Positions 19,048 through 26,933 of a stretch of 64,000 bases of DNA are shown one piece after another. Under the pieces are notes generated by a model that searched no databases, was not told the origin of the DNA, and saw only the letters and a program-made list of their open reading frames with translations. Numbering within the stretch: the first letter of the stretch is position 1; every line of letters begins with the position of its first letter. The stretch comes from Agathobacter sp. (GTDB taxonomy: Bacteria; Bacillota; Clostridia; Lachnospirales; Lachnospiraceae): assembly GCA_022775045.1 (NCBI GenBank), contig JALFLB010000051.1, forward strand, positions 1 through 64,000, written 5' to 3'. Made by a program: the position numbers and the translations under genes.

Positions 19048-20190
19048 TTACCACCTGCTTCCTATGAATTCATAGGCTTCCTGCTCTGTTGCTAATATTT
19101 CATCCACATTCGGATGATTCTTAAACTCACACTGCTCCATGGCAGCTTCAATAATTTCCGGAATTTCCAAATAAGAAATCCGGCGTTCCAAAAAGAGCGC
19201 AACTGCTCTTTCATTGGCGGCATTGTATGCCGTTGGCACATTGCCGCCTCGTCGCATTGCCTCAAAGGCAAGCGCAAGTCCTCTAAATGTCTCCATATCC
19301 GGTCGTTCAAAAGTCAGATTCTGCACTTCAAACAAATCCAAACGCTTACCGGACAATGTCCGGCGTTTCGGATAATAAAGTGCATACTGAATCGGCAGAC
19401 GCATATCAGGCGTTCCCAACTGGGCAATCACCGCTCCATCTGCATACTCAACCGCCGAATGAATCACACTCTGTGGATGAACAATTACTTCAATCTGATC
19501 CAATTCTACACCAAACAGCCATTTTGCCTCCATAACCTCAAGACCTTTATTGACCAGCGTTGAGGAATCAATCGTAATCTTTTTTCCCATGGACCAGTTC
19601 GGATGTTTTAACGCATCCTCCACCCGGATATTGGCAAGTTCCTCTTTCTTTTTCCCCCTGAATGGACCTCCGGAAGCCGTCAACAGAATCTTTTCAACAG
19701 CATTCTCCTGATTTCCCTGTAATGCCTGAAAAATTGCACTATGCTCGCTGTCAACCGGAAGAATTGGTACCCCATGCTCCCTGGCAAGTGGCATGATCAA
19801 ATGCCCCGCTGTCACCAATGTCTCCTTATTGGCAAGGGCAATTGTCTTCCCTGCCTCAATCGCTGCGATGGTCGGCCTTATGCCGAGCATCCCAACAATT
19901 GCCGTCACAAGCACCTCGACCTCATCAAGTGTTGCAACTTCCAGTAACCCTTCCATTCCCGTCGTAACAGTAATTCCAAGATCCACCGTGTTGCGACGTA
20001 ACTGTAGCGCCGCATTTTCATCCCAGACTGCTACTTTCTTTGGATGAAATTGACGCATTTGTTGCTCCAAAAGCTTAATATTTCTGCCACAGGCAAGGGC
20101 AATAACATCCAGATCCTGATGCTCTTCCACTATCGACAATGTCTGCGTTCCGATTGACCCTGTTGAGCCTAAGACTGCAATTTTTCTCAT
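19048..20190 (-). CDS. dxr: 1-deoxy-D-xylulose 5-phosphate reductoisomerase
   Basis: First committed enzyme of the MEP pathway, NADPH-dependent (380 aa). The nucleotide-binding loop GSTGSIGTQ lies at residues 8-16. The metal/substrate motif LPVDSEHSAIFQ and the flexible loop HPNWSMGKKITID are intact. It is tightly packed between cdsA and rseP, as in Bacillus. Confidence 0.98.
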   Translation of the reverse strand: MRKIAVLGSTGSIGTQTLSIVEEHQDLDVIALACGRNIKLLEQQMRQFHPKKVAVWDENAALQLRRNTVDLGITVTTGMEGLLEVATLDEVEVLVTAIVGMLGIRPTIAAIEAGKTIALANKETLVTAGHLIMPLAREHGVPILPVDSEHSAIFQALQGNQENAVEKILLTASGGPFRGKKKEELANIRVEDALKHPNWSMGKKITIDSSTLVNKGLEVMEAKWLFGVELDQIEVIVHPQSVIHSAVEYADGAVIAQLGTPDMRLPIQYALYYPKRRTLSGKRLDLFEVQNLTFERPDMETFRGLALAFEAMRRGGNVPTAYNAANERAVALFLERRISYLEIPEIIEAAMEQCEFKNHPNVDEILATEQEAYEFIGSRW

Positions 20191-20202
20191 ACAGTGCTCC
20201 CT

Positions 20203-21009
20203 TTATAACTTTAACATATATGTTGCCAAAAAATAAATAATCGGTGCTGTAATAATCATACTATCAAACCGATCCAATATTCCACCATGTCCCGGGATCA
20301 AATGCCCATAGTCCTTAATTTCATAGTTTCTCTTGATTGCCGAAGCCGTCAGATCTCCCACCATTGAAATCAGTCCTGCAACCCCTGCAATCAATGCAAG
20401 AATACCAATCTCACTTCCAGTCAGGTTCATCTGAGTCCGAAAAATATAACAATAAAGAGCGGTTAAAAGGGCAGAACCTGCCACACCTCCAACAGCTCCC
20501 TCTATGGATTTTTTCGGACTGAGTTTTGGAGACATCTTATGCTTTCCAATCAGTACACCCACACAATAAGCGCAGGTGTCGCAACCCCAGGAACATAAAA
20601 ATACTAGAAAAGCGAGATAAACGCCCCCCTCCAGCATCCGGATCTGGTACAGATACGACAGCATAAGTGCAACATAAAATACTCCGAAAAATACGGCCAT
20701 CACCTGATCTGCGCGGTATTTGGGATAGGAAAATACGAACACAAACATTAATAGGATCAAAAATGACATAAAAAGCATCAAGATATCCGGAAGGAAATTC
20801 CATTCAAGATTACAGTAAAATACAATTGCAGCCAGATATCCCACTATTGCCAATACTGATTTCTCAATCTTAAATACACGATAAAGTTCAAACATCCCAA
20901 TACAGGAAATAGCAAGCGTTGCAAAAAGCAAAATTTCCTTCCCTGATATAATAAAAATCAATGCGAGCAGTACCAGTACAATACCACTCAAAAGCCTTGT
21001 CTTAAACAT
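20203..21009 (-). CDS. cdsA: Phosphatidate cytidylyltransferase
   Basis: Integral membrane enzyme making CDP-diacylglycerol, the phospholipid precursor (268 aa, about eight membrane helices). The signature near the C-terminus is complete: SAIKRNYEIKDYGHLIPGHGG followed by a DRFDS stretch. It lies 18 bases downstream of uppS. Confidence 0.97.
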   Translation of the reverse strand: MFKTRLLSGIVLVLLALIFIISGKEILLFATLAISCIGMFELYRVFKIEKSVLAIVGYLAAIVFYCNLEWNFLPDILMLFMSFLILLMFVFVFSYPKYRADQVMAVFFGVFYVALMLSYLYQIRMLEGGVYLAFLVFLCSWGCDTCAYCVGVLIGKHKMSPKLSPKKSIEGAVGGVAGSALLTALYCYIFRTQMNLTGSEIGILALIAGVAGLISMVGDLTASAIKRNYEIKDYGHLIPGHGGILDRFDSMIITAPIIYFLATYMLKL

Positions 21010-21027
21010 CTTTGTCGTCCTCCGTAA

Positions 21028-21738
21028 CTACTCTTCCTTTATTCCACCAAATCTGCGGTCACGACTATTATACGCCTCAATAGCTAATTCCAATTCCTTT
21101 TTGTGGAAATCCGGCCACGGAACATCTGTAAAATAAAATTCGGTATATGCCAGCTGCCACAACAAATAGTTGGAAAGTCTTTGCTCTCCGCTTGTTCGAA
21201 TCAATAGATCCGGATCCGGTAAATCCTTTGTATCCAGATACGAAGAAAACATTTCTTCATCAATATCCTCTTCTGTAATTTTACCCGATTTGACATCCGC
21301 AAACATATGCCGCATGGCACGCAACATCTCATCCCGACTTCCATAATTGATGGCAATAGTCAGATTCAAACCGGTATTTGCTGCTGAAACAGCTTCCAAT
21401 TCTTTAATCTTCTGCTGAAATTTACTGGAAAGACGTCCAATTTCACCAATGACACGAACACGCATATTGTTCTTCTCAGCCGTCTTGATACAATTTTTCA
21501 GATAACTTTCCAGCAACTTCATGAGTGCCTCAACCTCACTTGCCGGTCTGTTCCAGTTCTCTGTGGAGAACGCATAGAGAGTCAGATACTTTACCCCGAG
21601 CTCATCCGCAGCCCGACATACCGTTTCCACATTCTTTGCTCCCACCGTATGACCATAATTGCGTGGCATACCCTTACCTTTTGCCCATCTTCCATTTCCA
21701 TCCAGAATAATTGCAATATGTTTTGGGATTTTCATCAT
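21028..21738 (-). CDS. uppS: Undecaprenyl diphosphate synthase
   Basis: Cis-prenyltransferase making the C55 carrier for cell-wall synthesis (236 aa). Substrate-binding IILDGNGRWAKGKG, the NYGHTVG region and RTSGEQRLSNYLLWQ are typical. The reading frame stays open upstream to the frr stop, but that extension runs through a terminator hairpin. The start is therefore placed at the ATG-ATG pair (21738/21735) just after TTTTGAGGTG. The hairpin between frr and this gene implies readthrough or a local promoter. Confidence 0.95.
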   Translation of the reverse strand: MMKIPKHIAIILDGNGRWAKGKGMPRNYGHTVGAKNVETVCRAADELGVKYLTLYAFSTENWNRPASEVEALMKLLESYLKNCIKTAEKNNMRVRVIGEIGRLSSKFQQKIKELEAVSAANTGLNLTIAINYGSRDEMLRAMRHMFADVKSGKITEEDIDEEMFSSYLDTKDLPDPDLLIRTSGEQRLSNYLLWQLAYTEFYFTDVPWPDFHKKELELAIEAYNSRDRRFGGIKEE

Positions 21739-21766
21739 GCACCTCAAAATTCTTTTTTTATCCAAA

Positions 21767-21796
21767 AAGGGACATCTGCCAGCGGCAATGTCCCTT
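21767..21796 (-). terminator. Terminator-like hairpin between frr and uppS
   Basis: Arms AAGGGACAT (21767-21775) and ATGTCCCTT (21788-21796), extended inward by TGCC/GGCA with one bulge, are followed on the minus strand by TTTTTGG. It begins 7 bases after the frr stop codon. Only about 28 bases separate it from the uppS start, so downstream genes depend on readthrough or a promoter overlapping the end of frr. Confidence 0.7.
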
Positions 21797-21803
21797 GCAA
21801 ACA

Positions 21804-22358
21804 TTATACAGTAAGAATCTCCTCTGACTTGGCATCTACAGCCTTGTCAATCTTAGCAACATACTCATCCGTCAGCTTTTGGATTCCGTCTTCAAGATCC
21901 TTAATCTCATCTTCTGAAATATCCTCAGCCTTCCCGATTTTCTTAAAGTGATCCATCGCATCTCTGCGAATGTTCCGAACAGCAACTTTTGCGTTCTCAC
22001 CCTTCTTCTTAATATCTTTTGCCAGTTCCTTACGTCTCTCCTCTGTAAGCTCCGGAAAGACGAGACGAATCAGTTTGCCATCATTCGTTGGATTAATACC
22101 GAGATCGGAGCATAAAATTGCTTTTTCAATCTCTTTGACCATAGATGCTTCCCATGGCTGAATCTGAATCATTCTCGGTTCCGGAACACTGACATTGGCA
22201 ACACTCTGAATCGGTGAAGGAGTCCCATAATAATCCACGCGCAACTTATCCAGCACATGAGGATTGGCACGTCCTGCACGGATTCCTGCGAATTCCTCCT
22301 CTAAATTAGCAAGGGATTTCGTCATTTTCTCCTGAAACACTACTAATCTCTCATCCAT
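21804..22358 (-). CDS. frr: Ribosome recycling factor
   Basis: Splits post-termination ribosomes together with EF-G (184 aa, normal length). The conserved IRAGRANPHVLDKLRVDYYG and PEPRMIQIQPWE stretches are present. A GGAGG site precedes the ATG. The standard pyrH-frr pair is kept, 11 bases apart. The TAA stop lies inside a TATAAT hexamer. Confidence 0.98.
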   Translation of the reverse strand: MDERLVVFQEKMTKSLANLEEEFAGIRAGRANPHVLDKLRVDYYGTPSPIQSVANVSVPEPRMIQIQPWEASMVKEIEKAILCSDLGINPTNDGKLIRLVFPELTEERRKELAKDIKKKGENAKVAVRNIRRDAMDHFKKIGKAEDISEDEIKDLEDGIQKLTDEYVAKIDKAVDAKSEEILTV

Positions 22359-22369
22359 ACAAAATCCTC

Positions 22370-23074
22370 CTAGTCAACCGTAACCTTTGTTCCATTAAAT
22401 GAACCATTTACCGCATTGACAATACTATCTTTTTCATTGAGACCAAACACATACATCGGTATCTTATTCTCCATACACATCACTGATGCAGTAAGATCAA
22501 CTACAGCAAGCTTCTTGTCAATCACTTCCTGAATTGATACCTCGTCATACTTCTTAGCATCCGCGTTTACTTTCGGATCACTATCATATACTCCATCAAT
22601 CGCTTTTGCAAGATAGATACCATCTGCCTCAATCTCTACCGCACGCAAAACGGTTGCTGTATCTGTAGAGAAATACGGATGTCCGGTTCCTCCTGCGAAA
22701 AAAACGACCATATTATGTGCAAAATACTTATTGGCACGGTCCTTTGAATACAATTTGGTAATAGAACCGCATTCAAACGGTGTAAGCACTGCCGTCATCA
22801 TTCCGACAGAGCGAAAAATCTCAGACACGTAAATACAATTCATGATCGTTGCAAGCATTCCAATCTGATCTGCCTTTGTACGATCAATTGTCTCGCTGGT
22901 ACGTCCTCTCCAGAAATTTCCTCCACCGATTACAATTCCCACCTGTACACCAGAATCCACAAGCTTCTTTACCTGATTGGCAACCACCGTTACCGTCGGC
23001 TCATCGAAGCCGGTATGCTTCTCTCCTGCCAATGCTTCTCCGCTTAACTTTAACAAAATGCGTTTCATCGACAT
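22370..23074 (-). CDS. pyrH: UMP kinase
   Basis: Amino-acid-kinase-fold enzyme phosphorylating UMP to UDP (234 aa). KRILLKLSGEALAG at the N-terminus, IVIGGGNFWRGR and GGTGHPYFSTDTA are the expected motifs. In this genome a deacetylase-like gene and a bactofilin gene separate it from its usual neighbour tsf. Confidence 0.98.
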   Translation of the reverse strand: MSMKRILLKLSGEALAGEKHTGFDEPTVTVVANQVKKLVDSGVQVGIVIGGGNFWRGRTSETIDRTKADQIGMLATIMNCIYVSEIFRSVGMMTAVLTPFECGSITKLYSKDRANKYFAHNMVVFFAGGTGHPYFSTDTATVLRAVEIEADGIYLAKAIDGVYDSDPKVNADAKKYDEVSIQEVIDKKLAVVDLTASVMCMENKIPMYVFGLNEKDSIVNAVNGSFNGTKVTVD

Positions 23075-23089
23075 TCCTCTCCTTCGATT

Positions 23090-23959
23090 CTATCTGCCAT
23101 CAAACAGACCCTGTACATCAACATCTGCATAACACTGAGAGCAGAATCCCTCAATAACAGCACCATTGTTAATCTGTACAGAACGGGACTTAATATTCCC
23201 CATAACAACTGCAGAAGTATCTACAACAACAGGTCCCTGCACATCAATATCCCCTTTAACTGCACCGGCAATAACAGCGGATGCTGCTGAAATATTACCA
23301 ATGATTACAGAACCTGCGCCAATTTTAACAGTACCAGAACTTACAATCTCACCTTCAATCTTTGCCACATCAGCAAAGAATTCAGATGCTGCACTGTTGC
23401 CATTGATGGTTCCAGTTACAACAAGCTTACCATTACAGGTAACATTACCATTGATTGTTCCCTGAATATCAAATGAGCCATCAGAAGCCACATCACCAGT
23501 TAAAGTAGTTCCTGCTGTAATAACAGAAGTCTCATCTGCAATCGGATTTGCACTTACCGTATTCACTGGCTTTGACTCCATTACAGGCTTTACGCTGCTG
23601 TTCATAATTGTATCCATTGATGTATCACTCATGATTGTTTTCTCCTCTTCTACTTTTGTTTCCGTTTTTTCTTCCTTCATTGATTCAACTGATTCCTCTG
23701 TCTGAATCACTGGAATCTCTGACTCAAGAATCTTTCCTTCCGGATTCTCCTCCGTCTTTACTTCCGGCTCTTCATCACTCTTTACCTGCTCTAACAAACC
23801 ATCAAGCTTTGACAATTCAGACTTGACATCAACATCCTCTCCCAGTGTATTTACCACCAGATCTTCCGCCTTGTCCTCTCTCTCCAGCACATCAGCCCCC
23901 GGCATCATCTCATTCACAGCCTGAGAAAAGTCCTCTTTAAAATCTTTAAATAATCCCAT
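23090..23959 (-). CDS. Bactofilin family cytoskeletal protein
   Basis: Polymer-forming cytoskeletal protein (289 aa). The C-terminal 145 residues are a right-handed beta-helix with regular I/V-x-G-x-I/V repeats (for example GTINGNVTCNGKLVVTGTI), ending in a cysteine-containing tail. The N-terminal 140 residues are an acidic, Glu/Lys-rich extension beginning with a possible amphipathic helix (MGLFKDFKEDFSQAV). That is much longer than in minimal bactofilins and could contact the membrane or a partner. It shares a promoter with the upstream pseudo-deacetylase and leads into pyrH. A role in cell shape or in placing envelope machinery is likely from the family. Confidence 0.92.
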   Translation of the reverse strand: MGLFKDFKEDFSQAVNEMMPGADVLEREDKAEDLVVNTLGEDVDVKSELSKLDGLLEQVKSDEEPEVKTEENPEGKILESEIPVIQTEESVESMKEEKTETKVEEEKTIMSDTSMDTIMNSSVKPVMESKPVNTVSANPIADETSVITAGTTLTGDVASDGSFDIQGTINGNVTCNGKLVVTGTINGNSAASEFFADVAKIEGEIVSSGTVKIGAGSVIIGNISAASAVIAGAVKGDIDVQGPVVVDTSAVVMGNIKSRSVQINNGAVIEGFCSQCYADVDVQGLFDGR

Positions 23960-23980
23960 CGCATTTCCTCCATTTTATTT

Positions 23981-24934
23981 TTATTCAACACTATCAGCTT
24001 TGATATATTGAATAACCTTTGTATTTTCATCAATCGGCAGAATCTCTGCGTCCATTTTCTGCAATGCCTCAATCAATGGGCCAAGTGCCTCTACCGTTGT
24101 TGACTTATTTTCTCCATCATGCAGAAGCACAACAGAGGTCTTATAGTGTGATACGCCCGTTGTCACATTTGTGACAATATCATCAACAGAATAATCCGAC
24201 GCAGCATCACCTGCTGAAACATTCCAATCAAAATATGTAATCTTCTTCTTATTTAAAACATGAACAAGCTCAGCCATATTGACATTGCTGATCTCATTAC
24301 CACTTCCACCCGGAAAACGATAGTAAACACTTTTTTCTCCGGTAACTTTTTCCAAATACATGGACAGCTTATCAAAATCTTCCTCAAAGGCCTCAGACGA
24401 TGCATATATTGTACTATACTGATTCGAATAGGAATTCATTCCAAGTGTATGCCCTTCCGCAACGATACGCTTGTAAACATCCTTCATATCATCCGACTCA
24501 TTTCCCACAACAAAAAAAGTTGCTTTCACATCATACTCGTCCAGAACATCCAAAATTGCATCCGTATTTTCATTCGGGCCTCCATCAAATGTGAGATAAA
24601 CTTTATGAGTATCCCCATCCTCCGCTATGTTATCCGGCGAATCAATTCCCGTCACGACATCGCCATAAGGCGATTGAGAATCCGCTTCTTTCTGCGCCGC
24701 ATTCTTCGATCCGGTATTCATACCAGCAACCCCGGCAGTAGTATTTGTATTGTTCGCTACCAGCCTGTCCATTTTGTGATCCAGACGTACCACCTGCACA
24801 GATAGGATAACAATAGCGAGGAATGAAATAATCATCCACCCCACAATGGTCAGAATAATCCCCGTTTTCATACGATTGATCCGGTTTCGCCTCTGACGCT
24901 GCTGTTCCAGTGCCATTGCTTCATTTGTATTCAT
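23981..24934 (-). CDS. Membrane-anchored polysaccharide deacetylase homologue, predicted inactive
   Basis: NodB-fold protein (317 aa) with a cytoplasmic basic start, one membrane helix (about 24-48) and an extracellular NodB domain (about 108-310). Motif 1 is TFDGGP instead of TFDDGP, so the catalytic-base Asp (117) stays but the metal-binding Asp is Gly118. Motif 2, normally H-x(3)-H, is GMNSYSNQ with Asn167 and Asn171 in place of both metal-binding His. The codons are unambiguous (GGA, AAT, AAT). RFPGG (206-210) and LLHDG (His272) remain. All three metal ligands are lost, so deacetylation is unlikely. Perhaps it is a glycan-binding partner of the bactofilin encoded next. Confidence 0.9.
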   Translation of the reverse strand: MNTNEAMALEQQRQRRNRINRMKTGIILTIVGWMIISFLAIVILSVQVVRLDHKMDRLVANNTNTTAGVAGMNTGSKNAAQKEADSQSPYGDVVTGIDSPDNIAEDGDTHKVYLTFDGGPNENTDAILDVLDEYDVKATFFVVGNESDDMKDVYKRIVAEGHTLGMNSYSNQYSTIYASSEAFEEDFDKLSMYLEKVTGEKSVYYRFPGGSGNEISNVNMAELVHVLNKKKITYFDWNVSAGDAASDYSVDDIVTNVTTGVSHYKTSVVLLHDGENKSTTVEALGPLIEALQKMDAEILPIDENTKVIQYIKADSVE

Positions 24935-24965
24935 TTTTCTCCTCCGCCGAGAAATATCCTTTTTT

Positions 24966-24993
24966 ATTTTACCATATTTTTATCTCTTGTAAA
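24966..24993 (-). promoter_or_regulatory. Sigma-A promoter for the deacetylase-like/bactofilin/pyrH unit
   Basis: On the minus strand TTTACA (24988-24993) and TAAAAT (24966-24971) are 16 bases apart, about 32 bases before the ATG at 24934. It follows directly after the tsf terminator, so this unit starts independently of rpsB-tsf. Confidence 0.6.
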
Positions 24994-25010
24994 GAATATT
25001 TGCAAAGAAA

Positions 25011-25049
25011 AACCCTTGCAAATGCCGATTTTAAACATTTGCAAGGGTT
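25011..25049 (-). terminator. Rho-independent terminator after tsf
   Basis: Perfect 14-bp arms AACCCTTGCAAATG (25011-25024) and CATTTGCAAGGGTT (25036-25049) with an 11-base loop, followed on the minus strand by TTTTTC. It ends the rpsB-tsf transcript. Confidence 0.85.
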
Positions 25050-25067
25050 CAGTAACCTATAACCCGA

Positions 25068-26006
25068 TTAAGCGTTCATCTGAGCTGCTACTTCAGCCGC
25101 AAAATCTTCATTCTTCTTTTCAAGTCCCTCACCGGTCTCAAAACGAACAAATTTCTTAACAGCTACTGTTGCACCAACTTCCTTAGATACCTGATCTAAG
25201 TACTTTGCAACTGTCTGCTTTCCATCTTCAGCCTTAACGTAAACCTGATCCACAAGACAGATTTCCTTTAATTCCTTACTGATACGTCCCTCAATCATTC
25301 CATTGATCACCTTCTCAGGCTTCTGGGACTCCTTCGGATCATTCTGAATCTGAGCCAAAAGAATCTCCTTCTCATGGGCGATATAATCAGCACTAACCTC
25401 ATCACGGCTGACATACTTCGGATTCAATGCAGCAATCTGCATAGCAATATTGGTAAGAGCTTCCTTAACCGCATCATTGACAACAGAAGTCTCAGCCTCA
25501 ACGATAACACCAATTCTTCCTCCACCATGAACGTATGATACAATACACCCATTCTCAGCTGTCACCTTCTCAAAGCGACGAATCTTAAGGTTCTCTCCGA
25601 TTACTGCGACCTTCTCTACAAGTGCATCCTGAACTGTCTTGGAAGCATCCTCAATCCATGCCTCTGCCATAAATGCATCCAAATCTGCTGCATCAGACTT
25701 AACAGCCTGATTTGCAACCGCATATACAAAATCCTTAAATGTATCATTCTTAGCCACAAAGTCTGTTTCAGAATTTACTTCCACAACAGCACCTGTCTTA
25801 TTATCTTCAGAAACAACAACTGCACAAAGACCCTCAGCAGCGATTCTGTTTGCCTTCTTCTCTGCCTTAGCCTGTCCGTTCTTTCTCAAGAATTCAACAG
25901 CCTCATCCATGTTACCGTTTGTCTCATTTAATGCCTTCTTACAATCCATCATACCTGCGCCAGTCATCTCACGCAGTTCCTTTACCATAGCAGCAGTAAT
26001 TGCCAT
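25068..26006 (-). CDS. tsf: Translation elongation factor Ts
   Basis: Guanine-nucleotide exchange factor for EF-Tu (312 aa). The N-terminal UBA-like region MAITAAMVKELREMTGAGMM and the TDFVAKNDTFKDF motif are diagnostic. The start is the ATG at 26006, 8 bases after GGAGG; the TTG upstream in the same frame lies on the ribosome binding site itself. It pairs with rpsB 38 bases upstream, and a strong terminator follows. Confidence 0.98.
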   Translation of the reverse strand: MAITAAMVKELREMTGAGMMDCKKALNETNGNMDEAVEFLRKNGQAKAEKKANRIAAEGLCAVVVSEDNKTGAVVEVNSETDFVAKNDTFKDFVYAVANQAVKSDAADLDAFMAEAWIEDASKTVQDALVEKVAVIGENLKIRRFEKVTAENGCIVSYVHGGGRIGVIVEAETSVVNDAVKEALTNIAMQIAALNPKYVSRDEVSADYIAHEKEILLAQIQNDPKESQKPEKVINGMIEGRISKELKEICLVDQVYVKAEDGKQTVAKYLDQVSKEVGATVAVKKFVRFETGEGLEKKNEDFAAEVAAQMNA

Positions 26007-26044
26007 CTTATTTTCCTCCAACTCGAATCTTGAATATATTAAAA

Positions 26045-26776
26045 TTATGCTTCTGCAGCTTCCTCTGCCACTTCCTCAGCAGCTACTTCCTCAGTTCCCT
26101 GCTTAGCTTCAATAACAGCATCTGCCATCTTGGAAACAATCAGCTTAACGGCTCTGATTGCATCATCATTACCTGGGATTACATAATCCAGTTCATCCGG
26201 ATCACAGTTTGTATCAGCAATACCAATCAATGTGATTCCCAATGACTGAGCCTCCTGAATACAAATTCTCTCCTTCTTCGGATCTACAACGAAGATTGCA
26301 TCCGGAATTCTCTTCATATCCTTAATTCCACCGAGATTCTTCTCTAACTTATCCCATTCCTTCTTAAGCGCGATAACTTCCTTCTTCGGAAGAACATCAA
26401 AAGTTCCGTCCTCAGACATAGTCTCAATCTCCTTAAGACGTTCAATACGGCTCTGGATAGTTCTGAAGTTTGTAAGCATTCCACCTAACCATCTCTCATT
26501 TACATAGTACATGCCGCAACGCTCTGCCTCTGTCTTGATTGCATCCTGAGCCTGCTTCTTTGTACCTACAAAAAGAATGGTTCCACCCTGAGCTGCAATA
26601 TCAGAAACTGCATCATATGCCTCATCAACTTTTCCGACAGATTTCTGCAGATCAATAATATAGATTCCATTACGCTCTGTGTAGATGTATGGAGCCATCT
26701 TAGGGTTCCATCTTCTTGTCTGATGTCCAAAATGAACACCTGCTTCGAGTAACTGTTTCATTGAAATTACGCTCAT
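26045..26776 (-). CDS. rpsB: 30S ribosomal protein S2
   Basis: Small-subunit protein (243 aa). [20 protein letters not shown], a zinc-free S2 start, and [12 protein letters not shown] are typical. The C-terminal 15 residues are almost only Ala and Glu. The start is the ATG at 26776, 7 bases after GGAGGT; the frame is open 64 codons upstream, but that region is promoter and leader RNA. It is transcribed from the promoter at 26898-26926. Confidence 0.98.
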   Translation of the reverse strand: MSVISMKQLLEAGVHFGHQTRRWNPKMAPYIYTERNGIYIIDLQKSVGKVDEAYDAVSDIAAQGGTILFVGTKKQAQDAIKTEAERCGMYYVNERWLGGMLTNFRTIQSRIERLKEIETMSEDGTFDVLPKKEVIALKKEWDKLEKNLGGIKDMKRIPDAIFVVDPKKERICIQEAQSLGITLIGIADTNCDPDELDYVIPGNDDAIRAVKLIVSKMADAVIEAKQGTEEVAAEEVAEEAAEA

Positions 26777-26890
26777 TTTACTTACCTCCATTTGGTTGTG
26801 TTCTTCCATGTACTTCCAATTGGTTAGCCACCGGAAAGCGCAACTCCGGCACCGGCAACCTCCATACATGTGATTAGTTAAATTAAAAGC
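26777..26890 (-). promoter_or_regulatory. Structured 5' leader of rpsB, candidate S2 autoregulatory element
   Basis: About 114 bases separate the predicted transcript start from the rpsB ATG. The middle can fold into a hairpin pairing GGTTGCCGG with CCGGTGGCTAACC, with small bulges and a GC-rich top. Ribosomal protein S2 controls its own mRNA through such leaders in several bacterial groups; I cannot assign this one to a known class. A short in-frame reading frame through it looks like chance. Confidence 0.45.
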
Positions 26891-26919
26891 CTTTGGAATT
26901 ATATCATACCAAAGGCTTT
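26886..26919 (-). terminator. Hairpin at the end of the fla/che operon
   Basis: Perfect 11-bp arms AAAGCCTTTGG and CCAAAGGCTTT (26886-26896 and 26909-26919) with a 12-base AT-rich loop, followed on the minus strand by TTTTAATTTAAC. It lies 14 bases after the last gene of the flagellar cluster and probably terminates it. Its loop carries the -10 box of the next operon. Confidence 0.6.
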
Positions 26920-26926
26920 CTTGCAA
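26898..26926 (-). promoter_or_regulatory. Sigma-A promoter of rpsB-tsf, inside the hairpin
   Basis: On the minus strand TTGCAA (26921-26926), 17 bases and TATAAT (26898-26903). The -10 sits in the loop and the spacer contains one arm of the 11-bp inverted repeat. Transcription would start within the second arm near 26891. This is a strong housekeeping promoter, fitting a ribosomal protein operon. Confidence 0.75.
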
Positions 26927-26933
26927 GTATTTT

